A stretch of 64,000 nucleotides of DNA from Halobaculum sp. MBLA0143 (GTDB taxonomy: Archaea > Halobacteriota > Halobacteria > Halobacteriales > Haloferacaceae). The stretch is taken from contig NZ_JBGKAC010000002.1 in assembly GCF_041361465.1 (NCBI RefSeq), positions 496,001 to 560,000 of the forward strand, given 5' to 3'. A model generated the notes under the pieces. It was not told the DNA's origin. It ran no database searches and was given only the letters and a program-made list of their open reading frames with translations. The first letter of the stretch is position 1. Each line of letters opens with the position of its first letter. Positions 59,905 through 64,000 of this stretch are shown here, in pieces. A program made the translations under genes and the position numbers.

Positions 59905-60834
59905 GTGCCCACGGTCACGGAACTCTCGGTCGAGAACTTCAGGGGGATTGCGGAGTGTGCCGAGCCCGTTCCGCTCGGGGATCCGACAATCCTGATCGGG
60001 CGAAACAACGCCGGCAAGACCTCGCTGTTGGAGGCGCTTTATCTCCTCGCTGGGGACACGGATCCGGTGTTGCAGGAAATGAGGTACACCCGCATCGCTG
60101 GCGCACACGGCCGGCACCTTGCCCACCAGTACACCGGGGAGTCTAGAATAAACGCGACAGTCGACGAGAGTGAGATGGAAGCAATCGTCAAGTCTGGCGG
60201 CATTGAATCGACTATCGACGGCCGCGACCGCAGGATAACGCCAGAGACGGACGACCAGTTCGGTATTGTCGGCGAGCCCTTCTCACTCCTGTTCGACACG
60301 GAGACGCCACAGGCCAGACACACGGACGCGCTGGCCGAGCGATTCGAAGAGATCCAGACGGCGGGGATTCACGCGGCGGTCGCGGAGTTCGTCGGCGAGA
60401 GCGTCGACGAGCGGTTCACCGAGGTGTTGTTCGACCGCGGGGAGATCCGGAAGGCGCCCGCGGACGGCACACCGTTCATGCTGGACCTAGACGATCTGGG
60501 GCGCGGTGTGGTGAAGACCATCCCGGTGTACACGGCCGTCGAACTGTTAGAACCAACGTTGACGCTGTGGGACGACCTAGAGTCGTCTCTCCACCCGACG
60601 CTGACGGAGAATCTGATCCAGTGGCTCGTCGACAGCCCGACACAGGCGGTCGTGTCGACACACAGTCTGGATGTCGTCACCGCCGCGCTCCAGGCGGATG
60701 CCGACGAGATGCAGTTCCTCAGCGTGGCGACCGACGACGGACGGCTCCGCGTCCGCGAATTCGACCGCGAACAACTCCGGCGAACGATCGAGAACGCGGG
60801 CCACGACCCGCGGTACCTCCCCGTCGACGGATGA
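59905..60834 (+). CDS. OLD/AAA15-type ABC ATPase
   Basis: A 309-residue ATPase. N-terminal strand ELSVENFRGIAECAEPVPLG, Walker A GRNNAGKTSLLEALYLLAGD (about residues 32-51), Walker B TLWDDLESSLHPTLTENLIQ and H-loop AVVSTHSLDVVTAALQ. There is no TOPRIM domain in this chain; the next gene starts inside its stop codon (ATGA) and may supply the effector. The small size and the split arrangement resemble two-gene AAA plus effector systems such as PARIS (AriA-AriB). The usual Glu of Walker B (DEP) is D-L-E here (DDLESSLHP). Confidence 0.8.
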   Translation: MPTVTELSVENFRGIAECAEPVPLGDPTILIGRNNAGKTSLLEALYLLAGDTDPVLQEMRYTRIAGAHGRHLAHQYTGESRINATVDESEMEAIVKSGGIESTIDGRDRRITPETDDQFGIVGEPFSLLFDTETPQARHTDALAERFEEIQTAGIHAAVAEFVGESVDERFTEVLFDRGEIRKAPADGTPFMLDLDDLGRGVVKTIPVYTAVELLEPTLTLWDDLESSLHPTLTENLIQWLVDSPTQAVVSTHSLDVVTAALQADADEMQFLSVATDDGRLRVREFDREQLRRTIENAGHDPRYLPVDG

Positions 60835-61502
60835 GATTCGTTCGAGACGCCACTGAAGCCGATGACCTCTCCAGGCTCGTCGTGACCGGTGACGGGCAGG
60901 CGGAAAGCCGACGATTGGCTGCCGTCGCGCCGAAGTACGACGACGATCAGGTGTTGTTCTGTCCGTCGTCGAACGGGGGCGAGATCGAGCAGGGTGCGTT
61001 ACGGATAGTTGGCAGCAAGAAACGGGGGACGGACCCTGGGGGGGCGACCGGAACGAAGGTGATCGACGGTCTCCGCGGGCGGCTCAAGCACTACGACGAT
61101 GTGGTATTCGTCGTAGACGCCGAGCACTTCCGCGAGAACCCCAAGACGGAGCTGACGACGAAGTTCCGGGATCTCAACTGGAACGTGGAGACGACGACGA
61201 CACTCGGCGACGGCGCGTACGAGTTCTCTCTGTCCGTCGGCTCGACTCGGGTGACGGTGTACGCTGCGGTCGTAGGCGACCGGTTCGACTGCTTCGAGGA
61301 CGGAATCGCCGCGTTGCTCCAGCGTCGGCGCGACATCTCCCAGAGGAGCCTCTACGACGGTGTCGACGACCGTGACGACCTGAAGCAACGGATCGACGGG
61401 ATCCTCGACTGTTCCGACGACAAACTCGTACGCGAGGCGAACCGACACGAGATCGGCGAGTGTCTCCCGGCGCTCGCGGCGGTGCTCTGTCAGTTCGAGT
61501 GA
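60831..61502 (+). CDS. Small partner of the AAA ATPase, possibly TOPRIM-like
   Basis: A 223-residue protein translated from ATG 60831, overlapping the ATPase stop by 4 bp. The start LSRLVVTGDGQAESRRLAAV and the later strand YDDVVFVVDAEHFRENPKTE recall a TOPRIM or DUF4276-type fold (acidic residue after the first strand, DxE after a later one), but the motifs are not exact. The C-terminal helices (DKLVREANRHEIGECLPALA) are acidic. In an AriA-AriB-like reading this would be the toxic nuclease held by the ATPase. That is inference from gene order and a rough motif match. Confidence 0.6.
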   Translation: MRFVRDATEADDLSRLVVTGDGQAESRRLAAVAPKYDDDQVLFCPSSNGGEIEQGALRIVGSKKRGTDPGGATGTKVIDGLRGRLKHYDDVVFVVDAEHFRENPKTELTTKFRDLNWNVETTTTLGDGAYEFSLSVGSTRVTVYAAVVGDRFDCFEDGIAALLQRRRDISQRSLYDGVDDRDDLKQRIDGILDCSDDKLVREANRHEIGECLPALAAVLCQFE

Positions 61503-61914
61503 CTGTGCCGTCGTACCCCGGACAGAGTTCTCGGTGCCCAGCCGTCGACCCCGATCCAGTGTGTGGGTTGGCGAGCGGGCTCTCGACTTCGGGCTGCTGG
61601 ACCGGACGGCTCTGACAGGCGGTCGAGAACGCCGTCGCTCTCGGGCCGGGGGCCGCCCGGGAAGTACTCTGGCCCGGTTCTCGTTGTGGATTCCTTCGGT
61701 AGGTAACACTCCCGTGTAGACCTCGACGGAGAGACTACGCAACACCCACCGACTACTGGAGTGCGAAGACTCCCCGGCCGCACATCCACCACTCTCTCCG
61801 CCACGGCCGTCGTGCTGATGACTGACACGTCGGCCAGTCACGACCACGAGCCGAGCGTCGTGGCGTCGAGCGAACCCCCCGCCGGAGTGGCCGGACCCAC
61901 CACCACGGACCCGA
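61503..61914. other. Gene-free stretch of about 410 bp
   Basis: It lies between two convergent genes. No supported gene is found. A 36-codon plus-strand ORF from ATG 61818 runs into the end of the minus-strand nuclease gene but shows no feature of a real protein. Confidence 0.4.
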
Positions 61915-62634
61915 TCAGACGACGTTGAACGACTCCGCGAACAGCCCGCGAATCAGTCGGGATCGCTCCGTGTCGACGAACGGGCTCCGGTCCGGCGCGC
62001 CGCAGACGACGGGGTAGGCGGCGACGGAGTCGGTCGCCGGACGGACGCCGGCGGCGACGTAGCCGATCGGGAGGTCGAAGGCGTCGATCAGCTGACAGAC
62101 GTTGTCGGCGTACGTCTGTGTCACCTCGTGGTGTGCAGCCAGGTGTTCAGAGTCGTCTCGGTCGCTCCACAGTTCCGGGTGGAAGTGGACGAAGTGGACG
62201 AGCGTGACGTAGCTGACGCCCATCGACAGCAACGACATCGCCTGTCCGAGCCCGGCGTAGAATCCGTCGCCGTCGGCGAGCTTCGGCATCACACCGCCGT
62301 CACCGGTCTGTGCCGAGAAGTACTTCACCTCGGCTGCCGCGAGCGGGCTCTCACGGCTCCCGTCGGCCGTCTCACAGTACAACAGGTCGACGTCCGGCTG
62401 CAACAAGTGGCCGAACTGCTCGGCTATCTCGTCCGGACGCGCCCGCCCGTACGACACCCTGACGAGCTCCCAGAGGTTCACCTCCTGACGCGCCCACACC
62501 TCGCGGTCGCGGAGCCGCTGTGCGAGGCCACGCACGAGCGTCGACTCGGTGGGGTGGTCTGGCGGCTCCCAGTCGCACAGCTTCGACGGTGACGACTCGA
62601 ACAGTTCGGTCAGCCGAGTCGATACGTCCGACAC
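61915..62634 (-). CDS. Predicted PD-(D/E)XK nuclease-like protein
   Basis: A 239-residue protein from GTG 62634 (GTG 62649 possible); a TATA-like TTTTTATTACGG lies about 27 bp upstream. The central block LLQPDVDLLYCE followed 15 residues later by LAAAEVKYFSAQ fits the D...(E/D)xK core of restriction-like nucleases (Asp in DVDLLY, Glu and Lys in EVK). Other parts are helical (ESTLVRGLAQRLRDREVWAR) and strand-rich (MGVSYVTLVHFVHFHPELW). Facing the AAA unit, it may be part of the same defence cluster, for example as a stand-alone restriction factor. Activity is unproven. Confidence 0.7.
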   Translation of the reverse strand: MSDVSTRLTELFESSPSKLCDWEPPDHPTESTLVRGLAQRLRDREVWARQEVNLWELVRVSYGRARPDEIAEQFGHLLQPDVDLLYCETADGSRESPLAAAEVKYFSAQTGDGGVMPKLADGDGFYAGLGQAMSLLSMGVSYVTLVHFVHFHPELWSDRDDSEHLAAHHEVTQTYADNVCQLIDAFDLPIGYVAAGVRPATDSVAAYPVVCGAPDRSPFVDTERSRLIRGLFAESFNVV

Positions 62635-62696
62635 AGTGTGCAATCTCACGCCCGTAATAAAAAGACTCTCGACGAGTCTCGCTCGCGCTCGGTGAT

Positions 62697-62915
62697 TCAC
62701 TCCCGGATCGCGCCCAGAATCTCTCGCTCCACGGCTGCCCAGCGGCTCGGGAGTCGGCCGGCGATGGCGGCGAACACCGTCGCCATCGACAGTCCGAGCG
62801 TAACGAGCGGCGACAGCGACCACCCGAGCGTGTTTGCGACGGCGGCGACGAGGTAGTAGGCAACGAGAACGTACACGAGCGTCTCGGCCGTGCTCGGCTC
62901 CGGGTACTCCGACAT
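62697..62915 (-). CDS. Small two-helix membrane protein
   Basis: A 72-residue protein starting MSEYPEPSTAETLVYVLVAY at ATG 62915. Two hydrophobic helices (about 12-32 and 36-52, LSPLVTLGLSMATVFAAIAG) and a basic, amphipathic C-terminus. It follows the frameshifted gene on the same strand. No family recognised; many haloarchaea encode such small proteins of unknown role. Confidence 0.6.
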   Translation of the reverse strand: MSEYPEPSTAETLVYVLVAYYLVAAVANTLGWSLSPLVTLGLSMATVFAAIAGRLPSRWAAVEREILGAIRE

Positions 62916-62941
62916 TTCGAGCCCACGTACGGCGATTTCGG

Positions 62942-63677
62942 TCAAAAATCCTGCGGCAGCGTGTCGTCGGCGGTGACACGGGTGGCGTCCCGCCGCGCTG
63001 ACTTCCCGGCGTCGTCTCGGGGCAGCAGCCGTGATCGATCTCCGTCGCCGAACTCGTCGGTGTGCCGTCTCAGACTCCCTCGACGGTGAATCTGCCACGG
63101 TGGTGAACGTGTAGCTCGGGGCGGACGGATCGGTCTCGGGTTCGTTCTCGCGTCCGGCGGGCACGGAGGTGTTCCGGAACGTCCGACGCGTCGACGGTTC
63201 TGTCGAGCACAATCGTCTCCCAGAGCCGGAGCGTCTGTGCCGGAAGCGTGGCGCTGTCGAGACTCTGCCGACGGTGACCTCTCGATCATCAACGCGGACG
63301 ACTGCCTCACCACCCGACAGTCGTGCCGACAGTTCAGGGACGGGAATAGGCTCGTCGAGCACGTACGCGGCAGCCGGCTCGACGCCAGCGCCCAGTTCTG
63401 CCACGGCGAACATCGCTCGTCCACCGCCGAGGTCCGTCCACGGGAGCGGCGATGCCTCCTCGAAGTTGACAATCGCGTGATTGTCACGGAGGAGACTGTC
63501 GACGGGCATCTCGCCGGGTTTCTGGGCGGGCCGAATCGTCCGTGTCTCCCGGTCTGCGACGTAGTCCGGGTGACTACACGGCGGCGTAGTCTCGTAGTGG
63601 GTGTTCTCCTCTGTCGGTGAGGGTACATCGTACAGCAGCGTCGTCTTGACCAGTTCGACGGTCGCCGCGTCACTCAC
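62942..63677 (-). pseudogene. Frameshifted gene of unknown function
   Basis: From GTG 63677 the frame reads SDAATVELVKTTLLYDVPSP, continues through RPAQKPGEMPVDSLLRDNHA and PLPWTDLGGGRAMFAVAELG, and stays convincing up to VTVGRVSTAP (about 63255). After that the acidic haloarchaeal character moves to other frames: LPAQTLRLWETIVLDRTVDA, then ENEPETDPSAPSYTFTTVAD, then DEFGDGDRSRLLPRDDAGKS ending DTLPQDF at 62942. At least two frame changes would be needed for one product of about 245 residues. Sequencing error cannot be excluded. The family is not recognised. Confidence 0.55.
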
Positions 63678-63775
63678 CGTGACTACCTGTGTACCCGCGT
63701 CACCCGGCCTCATCCACCGCACGCCGATAAATACCCAAAATGTGAAATGTTAGAACCCAACACCGGGCTATTGGG

Positions 63776-64000
63776 ATGGGGACTCGACACGCAGCCGACG
63801 GAAAACGAGTACCGGCGTACCTGGGGGGCGTCGCCGCCGCGGTGACACTCGTCGCAGTCGTAGAGGCAGTCAATCGGATTGCCTCGGGGACGGGTGGCAT
63901 GCTGTTGACGCCGGCGTACCTCGTCAGCTTCGGGATCACACTCCCGTTCGTCGTGACGATCGCGTACGGCGCGTGGTACCTCGCCGACGAGCCGTTTCCC
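63776..64000 (+). CDS. Start of a membrane protein, cut by the window edge
   Basis: 75 codons from ATG 63776 run open to the end of the window. Two hydrophobic helices are visible (YLGGVAAAVTLVAVVEAVNR; LTPAYLVSFGITLPFVVTIA). The loop after the second helix (YGAWYLADEPFP) is typical of haloarchaeal sensor kinases with N-terminal membrane helices, but the diagnostic domains lie outside. An AT-rich ATAAATACCCAAAATGTGAA about 35 bp upstream may be its promoter. Confidence 0.6.
   Translation, partial: MGTRHAADGKRVPAYLGGVAAAVTLVAVVEAVNRIASGTGGMLLTPAYLVSFGITLPFVVTIAYGAWYLADEPFP

Noticed and set aside
61818-61927. 36-codon ORF between the TOPRIM-like and nuclease genes
   Set aside because: No promoter, no motif, and it runs into the end of the convergent gene; likely chance.

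Overview
The window is GC-rich haloarchaeal DNA (class Halobacteria). The predicted proteins are strongly acidic, GTG/TTG starts and apparently leaderless promoters (TATA-like box about 27 bp before the start codon) are common, and the families are typical: TbsP-type regulator, halorhodopsin, sensory rhodopsin II with its transducer, Orc1/Cdc6 initiators, archaeal pilin and a BGTF surface protein. I cannot name the genus or say whether this is a main chromosome or a large secondary replicon. No rRNA, tRNA, CRISPR array or intact transposase was found.

Region by region. (a) 0.2-9 kb: a type IV pilin, two histidine kinases with HNLRN/HNVRN H-boxes, a TbsP-like regulator, and a partition-like locus. 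That locus is a ParA-family ATPase with an acidic-tailed partner gene, preceded by about 1 kb of degenerate repeats at a 13-bp period whose last units overlap the parA promoter. Just downstream is a dead orc1/cdc6 gene. (b) 9.3-15.2 kb: an RND-type exporter, an orphan DNA methyltransferase, a broken PIN toxin gene behind a short antitoxin-like ORF, and a membrane protein. (c) 15.2-26.9 kb: a segment bounded by two diverging paralogous genes whose coding and upstream DNA form long inverted repeats (one 44-bp block is identical). Inside are a pentapeptide-repeat ion channel, an origin of replication with four ORB-like elements and its orc gene, a metallo-beta-lactamase-fold protein, and two lower-GC genes of unknown function. 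(d) 27-32.9 kb: mostly housekeeping (DUF6141-like protein, BGTF surface protein, CNNM/CorC protein, universal stress protein). (e) 33-35.3 kb: three unknown genes in an AT-richer patch. (f) 35.5-38.8 kb: a CPBP-like membrane protein and tandem membrane paralogues. (g) 38.7-43.4 kb: an S9 peptidase diverging from a 35-codon peptide gene, a 431-aa unknown protein and an MFS exporter, which together could be a peptide-product locus. (h) 43.4-44.3 kb: halorhodopsin. (i) 44.6-53.6 kb: a defence island with an OLD-family ATPase/TOPRIM nuclease and a compact BREX-like operon (DUF499-type ATPase, small PglZ-like protein, DUF1156-type methylase, 129-aa protein). (j) 53.8-57.5 kb: a CBS protein and the htrII-sopII photosensory pair. 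(k) 57.8-62.6 kb: a second defence-like cluster (GmrSD-like protein, AAA ATPase plus small partner, predicted PD-(D/E)XK nuclease on the other strand). (l) The right end holds a small membrane protein, a frameshifted gene and the start of a membrane protein cut by the window edge.

The most interesting items are the 13-bp iteron array with parA, the inverted-repeat-bounded origin segment close to a dead orc locus, the compact BREX-like operon, and the peptide/MFS locus. Functions are inferred from motifs read by eye; no database search was run.
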